Below are positions 1-7,584 of a DNA stretch of 64,000 nucleotides, piece after piece. Position numbers and translations under genes: made by a program. Positions within the stretch are counted from its first letter, which is position 1; each line of letters begins with the position of its first letter. A model generated the notes under the pieces. That model was given only the letters and a program-made list of their open reading frames with translations. It did no database searches and was not told the DNA's origin. This DNA is from G965197675 sp965197675 (GTDB lineage Bacteria; Chloroflexota; Dehalococcoidia; Plut-88900). The stretch is taken from positions 868,001-932,000 of the forward strand of contig OZ240221.1 of assembly GCA_965197675.1 (NCBI GenBank), read 5' to 3'.

Positions 1-317
1 GGGGTTCCACCGCCTGGGCCGGTGATTCCCGTGGTAGACAGGCTCAAGTCTGTGTTGAGGAGTCGCCTAGCGCCACAAGCCATGGCTATGGCGGCGGCTT
101 CGCTGACGGAGCCCTCGTTATTCAAAGTCTCTTCGGGGACGTTGAGGACGTGTTTTTTTACTGAGTTGGCGTAGGCCAGGATTCCGCCAATGAAATAGCC
201 GGAGCTTCCGGCGACACTGGTTAGTCGATACGCCACGAGGCCCATAGTGCAGGCCTCGGCCACTGATATGGTCAATCCTCGAGATTTAAGCGTGCCGGCG
301 ATCTCTTCTTCGAGCAA
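1..317 (-). CDS. CinA C-terminal domain / nicotinamide-nucleotide amidase (PncC-like), partial
   Basis: The open frame runs off the window edge, so the 3' end is missing. The visible 105 residues match the stand-alone CinA C-terminal domain, which deamidates nicotinamide mononucleotide in the pyridine nucleotide cycle: a GLVAYRLTSVAGSSGYF stretch, a LAYANSVK helix, an SEAAAIAMACGARR helix and the TTGITGPGGGT turn. I chose a TTG start because a stop codon lies four codons upstream and GAGG (324-327) sits six bases before it; no ATG is available. The family signature SCTGG near the N-terminus reads ACTMG here, so one of its conserved small residues is changed. It lies 29 bases downstream of the M20 gene on the same strand and may be cotranscribed. 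Confidence 0.85.
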   Translation of the reverse strand, partial: MLEEEIAGTLKSRGLTISVAEACTMGLVAYRLTSVAGSSGYFIGGILAYANSVKKHVLNVPEETLNNEGSVSEAAAIAMACGARRLLNTDLSLSTTGITGPGGGT

Positions 318-346
318 ATGAGGCCTCAGTTAATTGGTGGGTACCG

Positions 347-1585
347 TCAAGCACATACTTCCAACGCGGTGAGGGCCGTAACCTTAGCACAGGTCTCCAT
401 ATGGCTGATGCGTACGTAGGCATCCGGCTCGTCTTCCTCGCCGAACAAATTACCTGCAGGCCCATACAATACACAGGGGATGCCAGCTTTCCACAGGTGG
501 GTGGTATCGTTGCCTGAATACGAGTTGGGTAGTTTCAACCCGATGGTAGCGGGAGGTTTGCCAGTCAACGATTCGTAGTTGCGCGCCACTGCCTGCACTA
601 TGTACTCGTCGGTGGGCATGTCCATGGCTTCCATGACAGTATTCAGGGCCCTGAACTTGGCAGGTGGAGGGCACTCAATCTCGTACTGGAACTGAGGGTC
701 CTCTGCTTTTATCCCATCTAATGCCTTGCGAACATCGGCTACCACCATATCAGAAGTCTGGCCGGGCACCATACGAGCGTCCACAAGGGCGGTACAGAAG
801 TCTGAGGTAAAGTTCGGTCCGTTCAACACGTGATCTCGCCCCCTGCCACCTATAATAGCCCCTACCATGACCCTGGGAAGCCGGGGGAGGGCGGGATAAG
901 GAGTATGAGCCAGCTTCAGATTGTTGATGATGTGGATAACCTTGGTCATCTTCTCAATAGCATCGACACCTTCCTCTCGCCGGCCAATGTGCATGGAATA
1001 GCCGAGGACATTTATAGCCATCTCCAACCAGCCGGAATGAACTGTGAGAATGGCATCGTCGCCGTTGGGCTCGGCTACTATCGCCATGTCCGCCTTGACC
1101 CCGCTGTTGAGAGCATGGACAGTGCCTATTCCGCCTTGAAGCTCTCCCACGACGCAGGCCATGACAATGTCACCTTTTAGAGGAACCTTGGATTTTCGTA
1201 TGGCCTCGGCGGCGTTGATGATGGAGGAGAGGCCTCCTTTCATGTTGTAGGCGCCGGCGCCATACAGCTTGTCCCCTTCCACCGCCGGGGTCCAGGGGTC
1301 TCGTTTCCACCCCATGGCCAGCGGGTCGATGTCTATGTGTCCATTTAGCATAAGGGTCTTGCTGCCACCGGAGCCCTTGAGGGTGGCGATGGTCTGGAAT
1401 CGACCTTGCTCCACTTCCTGAAGTTGAACCTGATAGCCTCTACGCCGAAAGAAGTTGGCTAGATAGCGAGCCACCTTGGTCTCTTCAGTTTTGAAGCTGG
1501 GGATCTTGAGGAGGTTGGCAGCTAGAGCTATAAGCCGCTCCCCTTTTATGTTTCTAAGAACGCGATCTTTGGTAGCCTGGTCCAT
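347..1585 (-). CDS. M20-family (ArgE/DapE/CPG2-like) hydrolase with altered metal ligands
   Basis: The 412-residue protein has the M20 layout: a catalytic domain, a dimerisation insert around residues 180-300 with GYSMH (His199), then the rest of the catalytic domain. Family members hydrolyse amide bonds of N-acyl amino acids or dipeptides with two zinc ions. Read against the CPG2 ligand set, His83 (NGHIDID) and Glu172 (AEP) are kept. The bridging Asp is Asn114 (GAYNMKGG), the Glu after the general base Glu148 is Leu149 (GELQGG), and the last His aligns with Asp385. The frame extends to 1699, but I start at ATG 1585, which has GGAGGTGG just upstream. Substrate unknown. The fold is clear, but classical di-zinc chemistry is doubtful. 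Confidence 0.85.
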   Translation of the reverse strand: MDQATKDRVLRNIKGERLIALAANLLKIPSFKTEETKVARYLANFFRRRGYQVQLQEVEQGRFQTIATLKGSGGSKTLMLNGHIDIDPLAMGWKRDPWTPAVEGDKLYGAGAYNMKGGLSSIINAAEAIRKSKVPLKGDIVMACVVGELQGGIGTVHALNSGVKADMAIVAEPNGDDAILTVHSGWLEMAINVLGYSMHIGRREEGVDAIEKMTKVIHIINNLKLAHTPYPALPRLPRVMVGAIIGGRGRDHVLNGPNFTSDFCTALVDARMVPGQTSDMVVADVRKALDGIKAEDPQFQYEIECPPPAKFRALNTVMEAMDMPTDEYIVQAVARNYESLTGKPPATIGLKLPNSYSGNDTTHLWKAGIPCVLYGPAGNLFGEEDEPDAYVRISHMETCAKVTALTALEVCA

Positions 1586-1729
1586 TTTCCACCTCCCCCA
1601 GTGCCTCTTCTGAACGTAGTAGAAAGGATACTCGAAGATACGATCAGTATAATTGGGGACTCTCGCTATCACAATCCCCGATCTCCCAAAATCCCCCACC
1701 GAGGTGACCCTGCCTCAGAATCCCACAAG

Positions 1730-1845
1730 GAGAGTACAGAGGGATGCATCCCGCCGGCGGGGGGCTGGGCCTTTCTACCGCCAGGTAGAGGATATGCCCT
1801 CAACAACCACTTACCTGGGCGGGTGGGTGGGAAAGACCACCCTTC
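1730..1845 (-). repeat. Intergenic repeat, CCCACCCGCCCAGG family
   Basis: On the minus strand this stretch reads CCCACCCACCCGCCCAGGTA followed by a G-rich/C-rich arm pair and an AGGGATGC...GCATCCCT-like element. The same order of blocks recurs near 13150, 20575, 52720 and 57130, always between genes. Confidence 0.55.
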
Positions 1846-1948
1846 CTTCAATAGTCACACCCCCGTGGCGACCGGCAAGCCCTTCTAATAGCCTTACCAG
1901 TCCCCTTCACTCCAGGTCCACCTGCTACAGGCGGGCTCCAACCAGGTC

Positions 1949-1971
1949 TTCCCTATCATTTAGGTAGGGAA
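1949..1971. repeat. Hairpin, 7-bp arms
   Basis: TTCCCTA (1949-1955) and TAGGGAA (1965-1971) are perfect inverted arms around a 9-base loop. No T-run follows on either strand, so it is not a convincing intrinsic terminator. Confidence 0.4.
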
Positions 1972-2029
1972 CCTAGGTCTATTGATCCTGAGCATTCGGG
2001 GAGGTTCTAATGGCCCTCCGCAAAGTCAA

Positions 2030-2050
2030 AGAGTATAACTTGTATACTCT
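2030..2050. repeat. Hairpin, 8-bp arms
   Basis: AGAGTATA (2030-2037) and TATACTCT (2043-2050) are perfect inverted arms around a 5-base loop. No adjacent gene explains it. Confidence 0.45.
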
Positions 2051-2307
2051 GAGTTCCATGAGCGCGGCGATACGGCAAGGATGCAGGTTCAAAGGGAGGG
2101 TTTGTACTTGGCAGCGCCGAGGACTCGAATCAGCTAACTCCGGTGCCGGAACAGGGCGCCCTAAAGAGGAGCAAGCAGTTCATTCAGTATCAAGGCGTGA
2201 GACAGACTACCGAGCCGGAGGAGGTTGCAGGCCAACCGGTACCTATTTCTTGGATGAGTCAGCAAACCTTCCCGCCAAGTAAGAAGGCGGAACTCCGAGG
2301 AAAAAGC

Positions 2308-2383
2308 TGGTGCCCCCAAGGGAATTCGAATCCCTGTTTCCAGCTTGAAAGGCTGACGTCCTAGGCCTCTAGACGATGGGGGC
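2308..2383 (-). tRNA. tRNA-Glu (anticodon TTC)
   Basis: Read on the minus strand, the sequence folds as a cloverleaf. The 7-bp acceptor stem starts GCCCCCA, the anticodon stem AGCCT/AAGCT-like region carries the loop CTTTCAA with anticodon TTC, and the T-arm contains GATTCGAATTC. The 3' CCA is encoded (2308-2310). Confidence 0.95.
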
Positions 2384-2409
2384 TTTTAGCAGGTAGTCAA
2401 GGCTATTTC

Positions 2410-2438
2410 AGTATATGAGTAGAGGGATTAGTACGCAA
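2410..2438 (-). promoter_or_regulatory. Promoter for tRNA-Glu
   Basis: On the minus strand, TTGCGT (2433-2438) and TATACT (2410-2415) are separated by 17 bases. They lie about 27 bases upstream of the tRNA 5' end, as expected for a sigma-70 promoter. Confidence 0.6.
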
Positions 2439-2449
2439 TGTGAATCGAT

Positions 2450-3481
2450 TCACGGATAGACGGCCACCCCCCCCAGCGCAGTGACTTCCGGCAAGCCCAT
2501 CATCACGTTCATGTTTTGAATCGCCTGGCCCGCTGCACCTTTTACGAGATTGTCCAAGCAGCTAACCACTATTGCTCTACTCGTTCGAATGTCCAGCATG
2601 GGATAGATGAGACAATCGTTGTTGCCCCAGGTCTGCTTGCTCTGAGGAGGGCTCTCCACCACCTTCACGAAGGGCTCATCTCGATAGAAGTCTCTGTATA
2701 GGGCTTTCAACTCTCTCTTCCCTCTGTCGTCCATGGAGATTCCGGTGTCGGCGATGGTGGCATAGCACGAGCTGAGAATACCTCTGGTCATGGGCACTAT
2801 GTGGGGGAGGAAAGTCACCCTGGGTTTGAAGCTGGAGTTCAGTAGGCCTAGCTCTTGCGTAATCTCTGGTAGGTGTCTGTGGCCGGCCACCCCGTAGGCC
2901 ATTGTGTTTTCATTGACCTCGGAGAAGTGAGTAGTGAGGCTGAGGCCTCGGCCACTACCGGAGATACCCGATTTGCTGTCCACGATGATGTCCGACTCCA
3001 CCAAGCCATTCTTAACCAGTGGGGCCAATCCCAACACAGCAGACGTGGGGTAGCAACCTGGGTTTGCCACCAACTTAGCCGAGGATATCTTATCCCGATG
3101 AATTTCAGTGAGGCCATAGACGGCCTCCTCAAGCAACCAGGGGCCGGGATGAGGGACCTTATACCACTGCTCGTACTCTTCAGGGCTCTTCAGGCGGAAA
3201 TCCGCGCTGATGTCCACAACTCGAACTCCCGAATCAAGGTATGGCATCACGCTCTCGGCGCTGGCTTTGTGGGGCAGTGCTGAGAAGACGAAATCGACAT
3301 CTCCCAACTCGTCGTGGATGGTCAGGTCGATGTTCGATAGATGGGGAAAGACCTGTCCCAGCTTCTCGCCTTGTGTGCTGCGGCCGGTAACTGAGGTCAA
3401 GCTAACCTCAGGGTGGGCGTGAAGCAATCGAGCCAACTCCACACCAGCGTAACCTGTGACGTTGAGGATCCCTACTCTCAT
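2450..3481 (-). CDS. argC: N-acetyl-gamma-glutamyl-phosphate reductase
   Basis: This 343-residue protein has the usual family length and catalyses the third step of arginine (or ornithine) synthesis, NADPH-dependent reduction of N-acetylglutamyl phosphate. Visible features are the N-terminal Rossmann start (VGILNVTGYAGVELARLL, where most members have GASGYTG), the active-site cysteine in NPGCYPTSA and the GVAGHRHLPEI segment with the catalytic histidine. It starts at ATG 3481. No other arg gene is in the window, so it appears as a single gene. A 14-bp palindrome (GTGAATCGATTCAC, 2440-2453) overlaps its stop codon and could act as a weak terminator or binding site. Confidence 0.95.
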   Translation of the reverse strand: MRVGILNVTGYAGVELARLLHAHPEVSLTSVTGRSTQGEKLGQVFPHLSNIDLTIHDELGDVDFVFSALPHKASAESVMPYLDSGVRVVDISADFRLKSPEEYEQWYKVPHPGPWLLEEAVYGLTEIHRDKISSAKLVANPGCYPTSAVLGLAPLVKNGLVESDIIVDSKSGISGSGRGLSLTTHFSEVNENTMAYGVAGHRHLPEITQELGLLNSSFKPRVTFLPHIVPMTRGILSSCYATIADTGISMDDRGKRELKALYRDFYRDEPFVKVVESPPQSKQTWGNNDCLIYPMLDIRTSRAIVVSCLDNLVKGAAGQAIQNMNVMMGLPEVTALGGVAVYP

Positions 3482-3535
3482 CTCACGTAATCCAAAGCAA
3501 AGTATAGGGTGATGAACGGTGGGTTACAACTCCGC

Positions 3536-4288
3536 TTAGGCAGTCTTGGATTTGCGGAGCTCGCCTTGTTTGAGGTAGCTGGAAGGGCATCCATTCTCAA
3601 GGATGCATTCAGGGCACAGAGGGTTTTGAGCCTTGCAGGTCTTCCTTCCATGGGCAATGAGGTAGATGTGAGCGCTCAAAATATCCTCTGGGGGAATCTT
3701 GGCTTCGAGAATATGATGGGCGTCGTCGGCGGATACCTTCTTTCCGACGAGGTTAAGGCGCTTGGCCACTCGATGCACATGAGTATCCACCACCATAGCA
3801 GGGCGCCCTAACGAGAATAGTAAGACGCAGCCGGCTGTCTTGGGGCCCACTCCAGGAAGATCAAGCAACCACTTTTTCGCTTCTTCGATAGGTATCTCGG
3901 CGAGGAAGGAGAGATCCCAAGACCCATTTCGCTCCCTAATGGTCCTGAGGATGTCCTGTATCCTGGGAGCCTTGACCTTGGCTAGGCCCCCCATCTGGAT
4001 TATCCTTGCCAGCAGGTCCACGTCAGCCTCCATGACCTCTTCCCAGCTGGGGAATCGGCCCCGAAGGCTGGCGAAGGCGCGATAGGAGTTGACATCAGAG
4101 GTGTGCTGGGATAAGACGGTGAAGATCAGCTCGGAGATGGGGTCGTAGGGACGGGGCGGGGCGGCGGGGCCATAGAGGGGGTCCAACCTCCTCAGTATCT
4201 CGTCGATGGCCAGATGACGGGTGGTATGCCCCCTTCTGGGAGACTTGTTCTTTCTGCGCTTCTGTTTTGTGGCCTGAGAGCTAGTCAT
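3536..4288 (-). CDS. nth: Endonuclease III, base-excision DNA glycosylase/AP lyase
   Basis: The 250-residue protein removes oxidised pyrimidines and cleaves the AP site. It shows the helix-hairpin-helix LPGVGPKT (144-151) with the Schiff-base lysine Lys150, the catalytic Asp168 in VVDTHVHR, and a C-terminal iron-sulphur loop Cys-X6-Cys-X2-Cys-X5-Cys (218, 225, 228, 234). A basic N-terminal tail of about 25 residues (KQKRRKNKSPRRG) exceeds the E. coli enzyme and may aid DNA binding. ATG 4288 is preferred over the TTG one codon earlier. The start overlaps the stop of a small upstream frame (4281-4493), which suggests translational coupling if that frame is real. Confidence 0.95.
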   Translation of the reverse strand: MTSSQATKQKRRKNKSPRRGHTTRHLAIDEILRRLDPLYGPAAPPRPYDPISELIFTVLSQHTSDVNSYRAFASLRGRFPSWEEVMEADVDLLARIIQMGGLAKVKAPRIQDILRTIRERNGSWDLSFLAEIPIEEAKKWLLDLPGVGPKTAGCVLLFSLGRPAMVVDTHVHRVAKRLNLVGKKVSADDAHHILEAKIPPEDILSAHIYLIAHGRKTCKAQNPLCPECILENGCPSSYLKQGELRKSKTA

Positions 4289-4493
4289 CAATGCCTTGCA
4301 GATGACAAGTATCGTTCATTTTCTCTATCACTGGGAGTGTTTCTGATATGTTCGAGATGTTAATGCAAGCCAGTACCTGCCGGCAGTTACAGTATTCCGC
4401 TATATCCATTATATCCATCCCTAGCACCTCGTCGATCATGGCCTTGCGGGGAGTCTTATGGGACACAACGGCATTCCCATTCACCAACTCCAT
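4281..4493 (-). CDS. Small hypothetical protein upstream of nth
   Basis: A 70-residue open frame whose last codons overlap the nth start (TGATGACTAG context). It contains KTPRKAMIDEVLGMDIMDIAEY and four cysteines (NCRQVLAC, DTC) but matches no family I know. No clear Shine-Dalgarno sequence is visible. A second, overlapping minus frame (4456-4881) ends inside it with plausible-looking protein (PEIITERLSLPAAELKDLV), so the two could be pieces of one frameshifted gene. Only the overlap with nth and the even codon pattern support it. Confidence 0.35.
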   Translation of the reverse strand: MELVNGNAVVSHKTPRKAMIDEVLGMDIMDIAEYCNCRQVLACINISNISETLPVIEKMNDTCHLQGIDD

Positions 4494-4983
4494 GGTCTAC
4501 GAGGTCTTTCAGCTCTGCGGCAGGCAGGGAAAGGCGTTCGGTGATTATCTCTGGTGTCATCCTGGTTCTTTTGGTAAGGCTGCAATACACGATGTTGATT
4601 GGAATCTCCTTAACAGCGTCCCCCATTGGCCTGGGCTTGTCTGATACCCCGGGAGTTGAGAGGCATATTGAGGCGGCCGCGAAAACGTTCCTCGCGGTTG
4701 GCATCGGTTTTGCAGTGTCTGACAAGAATGATACGGGCCAGAGTGGATACCTGCGTAGGCGGGATTGTCCGATCATTCTAGCAGGGAAGGAATTGGGCGA
4801 CAATCTAGCGTTTTGCATATTGCAAAAGCCATTGAGGCTATGAAACCACAACATATAGTGCAATGTGCCATAGATATTCATTTATCTAGTGATTCGAAAC
4901 TAGACTTGCGAATCTAATTTGATTTGATACTATTGCGCTAAAAAGTTTCGAATTGTAGGATAAACAAAACCGGAGTTTCATTT
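4494..4983. other. Intergenic region before the Fic gene
   Basis: No convincing gene, apart from a possible decayed minus-strand frame at 4456-4881. The last 120 bases are visibly A/T-rich, unlike the flanking genes. An inverted repeat GATTCG (4891-4896) / CGAATC (4909-4914) lies about 70 bases before the Fic start and could be an operator. Confidence 0.4.
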
Positions 4984-6135
4984 ATGGATACTCAAGTTTT
5001 AGAAAAAAGTCCTATCGGTAGACTTGTACCTATTATCGGAGGCGAACGTGCATATGTGCCGAATCCACTACCACGTCATCTAGACTTAAGTGGGAATTTA
5101 GTTTATAGATTGGATGAAGCATCTCGTGCTGCTGCCACTCTTGCCGGAGTCGGGGAAACTATTCCGAATCCACACCTTCTGATTCACCAGTTTATACGCA
5201 AGGAGGCGGTTCTATCATCCCGTATAGAAGGAACTCAGGCATCCCTATCAGATCTATTTATGTATGAAGCATCGGGTGTCCGCAGGTTAGATGTCCTTGA
5301 GGTCGTCAATTATATAAAAGCGCTCGAAACTGGTCTTGAGAGTCTGAATCATCTTCCGATATCTGTTCGTCTTGTAAATAAAATGCACGCTGAATTGTTA
5401 AAGGGCGTCCGTGGGGGAGGCAGACGACTTGGTGCTTTAAGGTCTGAGCAAGTGTGGATAGGTTCTGAAGGAACTCAGATCGGGGACGCACGCTTCGTAC
5501 CGCCGCCAGCTGACCTGGTACGTGATCTTATGTTAGATTGGGAAAAGTTCGTTAATGAAGATATCCCTACTATGCCACCCTTAATTCAATGTGCTCTTCT
5601 GCATTACCAGTTCGAAGTAATACACCCCTATCTGGATGGCAACGGACGCTTGGGGCGCTCACTCATAATGCTGTTTCTGTGCGCCAAAAAAATCCTCCCG
5701 ACTCCGTTATTATATCTCAGCGCGTATTTCGAACGAAATCGCAGTCTATACTATGACCAACTGTATAACCTTAGCGTCACGGGAGACTGGGATGATTGGA
5801 TAACCTACTTCCTGGATGGCGTCATTGAACAGGCTTACGACGCCCTACAGAGGGTTCGAGGAATTCGCAAACTGCAAGATGAATACTATCAACAACTTCA
5901 AGAGCACCGAGAAACTGCGAACGCCTTCCGTATAGTCCAAGAACTCTTTGCATCTCCCATCATAACAACCCCCCGAGCAGCCAAAACCCTGAAGATAAGT
6001 GATGCAGGGGCAAGAGGTATCTTGAATAGACTGGTATCCATTGGCATCGTTAAGAGAGACGTTGGAGTTTGGCCTAACTACTTTATAGCTGGAGAATTGC
6101 TCAACATAATTGAACAGTCTAGAGCACCGACGTAA
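4984..6135 (+). CDS. Fic-domain protein (AMPylase) with N-terminal inhibitory motif and C-terminal winged helix
   Basis: This 383-residue protein has the standard three-part Fic layout. The N-terminal Fic_N-like segment carries the self-inhibitory helix motif SSRIEGT (78-84). The central Fic core has HPYLDGNGRLGR (214-225), the full HPFx(D/E)GNGRxxR active site that transfers AMP to target hydroxyls. The C-terminal part (about 320-375, AAKTLKISDAGARGILNRL) looks like a winged helix. With the glutamate of the inhibitory motif present, activity is probably off by default. The gene is visibly more A/T-rich than its neighbours, especially in its first 300 bases, and has no partner gene, which suggests horizontal acquisition. 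CGGAG lies about 10 bases before the ATG. The target is unknown. Confidence 0.92.
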   Translation: MDTQVLEKSPIGRLVPIIGGERAYVPNPLPRHLDLSGNLVYRLDEASRAAATLAGVGETIPNPHLLIHQFIRKEAVLSSRIEGTQASLSDLFMYEASGVRRLDVLEVVNYIKALETGLESLNHLPISVRLVNKMHAELLKGVRGGGRRLGALRSEQVWIGSEGTQIGDARFVPPPADLVRDLMLDWEKFVNEDIPTMPPLIQCALLHYQFEVIHPYLDGNGRLGRSLIMLFLCAKKILPTPLLYLSAYFERNRSLYYDQLYNLSVTGDWDDWITYFLDGVIEQAYDALQRVRGIRKLQDEYYQQLQEHRETANAFRIVQELFASPIITTPRAAKTLKISDAGARGILNRLVSIGIVKRDVGVWPNYFIAGELLNIIEQSRAPT

Positions 6136-6225
6136 TCCCAGATGGATGTTCGACTCTAGACATACGACGGTTTTTGAGATAATTATTGTGTTTCCCGGTG
6201 AATTCTTGCTAGAAAGGTAACCCCC

Positions 6226-7584
6226 GTGCGTGATCTTCTAACCCAGGCCTTGAAAGGGCACGCCGCGGACTACGTCGAGATAAGGATTGAAGAGGCGGAG
6301 GCGAACCGCATCCTCTATCGCGGTCGGGAGCTGGAGGACATAGGGGCCGCCACCAGTCTGGGAGGGGGCGTGAGAGCCCTGGTAAAGGGGGGCTGGGGGT
6401 TCGTAAGCTTCAACGAGCTGGATGATCTCGAGAGCAAAGTGGCTCTCGCCATACGTCAAGCTCGGCTGGTGGGACACGAGACCAGTAGCTTAGCTCCCGT
6501 TGAGGCCGCAGTGGACGTGGTAAAGCCCCATACAACCAAGGACCCGGCGTCCTTCAGTATCGCCCATAAGAAAGACCTCATGGGTGAGTACAACGAGATC
6601 ATGTGGGGTGTATCGGGAGTTCAGACCACCAATGCCGGCTACAGCGATGGACGAAAGAAGGTGATCTTCGCCAATTCCGAAGGCAGCTATATCGAACAGC
6701 ACAAGGTGGACGTAACCCTGCGGCTCTCCGCCACGGCCAAAGACGGCACGCAGGTCCAACAGGCTGGAGTGAGCATAGGGAGCAACGGCAACTTCGGCCT
6801 CGTGGAGAACTTGCATGAAGAGGCTAAGGAGATAGCCCAGAAAGCAGTAGATCTGATAGCCGCCCCCAAGGTCAAGAGTGGTGAGTACACCGTTATCCTG
6901 GACCCAGTCTTAGCCGGGGTATTTGTACATGAGGCTTTTGGGCACCTTTCCGAGTCGGACCACGTGTTCGAGAACGATCAATTGAAAGAGCTGATGGTGC
7001 TGGGTCGGAAGTTTGGAGGGAAGCATCTGAACATCGTGGACGGGGCCGCTGTCCCTGGACTTCGGGGCAGCTACAAGTACGACGATGAGGGTACTCCCGC
7101 CACCAGGTCATACCTGATTCGCGAAGGGGAGTTGGTGGGAAGGCTCCACTCTCGGGAGACGGCGGTCAAGATGGGGGAAAAGCCCACGGGCAACGCCAGA
7201 GCCATCGATTTTCGGTTTCAGCCCATAGTTCGGATGAGTAACACCTTCATCGAGCCTGGCTCCACCAGCTTCGAGGAGATGGTGGCCGATGTGAAGGAGG
7301 GGGTCTATGCATGCAACTGGTACGGGGGAATGACCAGCATGGAGATGTTCACCTTCTCTGCTCGAGAAGCCTATATGATACGAGATGGCAAGGTGGCCGA
7401 GCTTCTGAGGCCGGTGACCCTATCAGGTAACGTCTTCGAGACCCTGAAGTGTATCGATGCTATCGGCGATGACCTGGATATGAACCAGGGGGGTGGCTGC
7501 GGCAAGGGTGGGCAGTCCCCTCTACCAGTGTCCAACGGCAGCCCTCATATCAGGATCGCCAAGTGCCTGGTGGGGGGAGGATAG
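6226..7584 (+). CDS. tldD: TldD metalloprotease subunit
   Basis: The 452-residue protein belongs to the TldD/PmbA family (modulator of DNA gyrase). TldD and TldE form a zinc protease that degrades unfolded peptides and trims some ribosomal peptides and toxins. The zinc motif HEAFGH lies near residue 236 (VFVHEAFGHLSE), followed by the conserved ESD and a C-terminal GGCGKGGQSPLPVS segment. A GTG start at 6226 follows GAAAGGTAA. Its TAG stop shares one base with the GTG start of the partner subunit, so the two are translationally coupled in a two-gene operon. Confidence 0.95.
   Translation: MRDLLTQALKGHAADYVEIRIEEAEANRILYRGRELEDIGAATSLGGGVRALVKGGWGFVSFNELDDLESKVALAIRQARLVGHETSSLAPVEAAVDVVKPHTTKDPASFSIAHKKDLMGEYNEIMWGVSGVQTTNAGYSDGRKKVIFANSEGSYIEQHKVDVTLRLSATAKDGTQVQQAGVSIGSNGNFGLVENLHEEAKEIAQKAVDLIAAPKVKSGEYTVILDPVLAGVFVHEAFGHLSESDHVFENDQLKELMVLGRKFGGKHLNIVDGAAVPGLRGSYKYDDEGTPATRSYLIREGELVGRLHSRETAVKMGEKPTGNARAIDFRFQPIVRMSNTFIEPGSTSFEEMVADVKEGVYACNWYGGMTSMEMFTFSAREAYMIRDGKVAELLRPVTLSGNVFETLKCIDAIGDDLDMNQGGGCGKGGQSPLPVSNGSPHIRIAKCLVGGG

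Larger units (their letters stand above)
1586..2307. other. Long intergenic region without a supported gene
   Basis: About 720 bases between the M20 gene and tRNA-Glu. Short open frames occur on both strands, but none shows a domain, a good ribosome binding site or conserved-looking protein. It holds one copy of the CCCACCCGCCCAGG repeat family and two hairpins, listed separately. Confidence 0.6.

Noticed and set aside
1601..1967. Overlapping plus-strand open frames
   Set aside because: They cover the CCCACCCGCCC repeat and its surroundings, have no ribosome site and a Pro/Ser/Arg-rich random composition.
2010..2364. Plus-strand open frames before tRNA-Glu
   Set aside because: They run into the tRNA and show no domain or conserved pattern.
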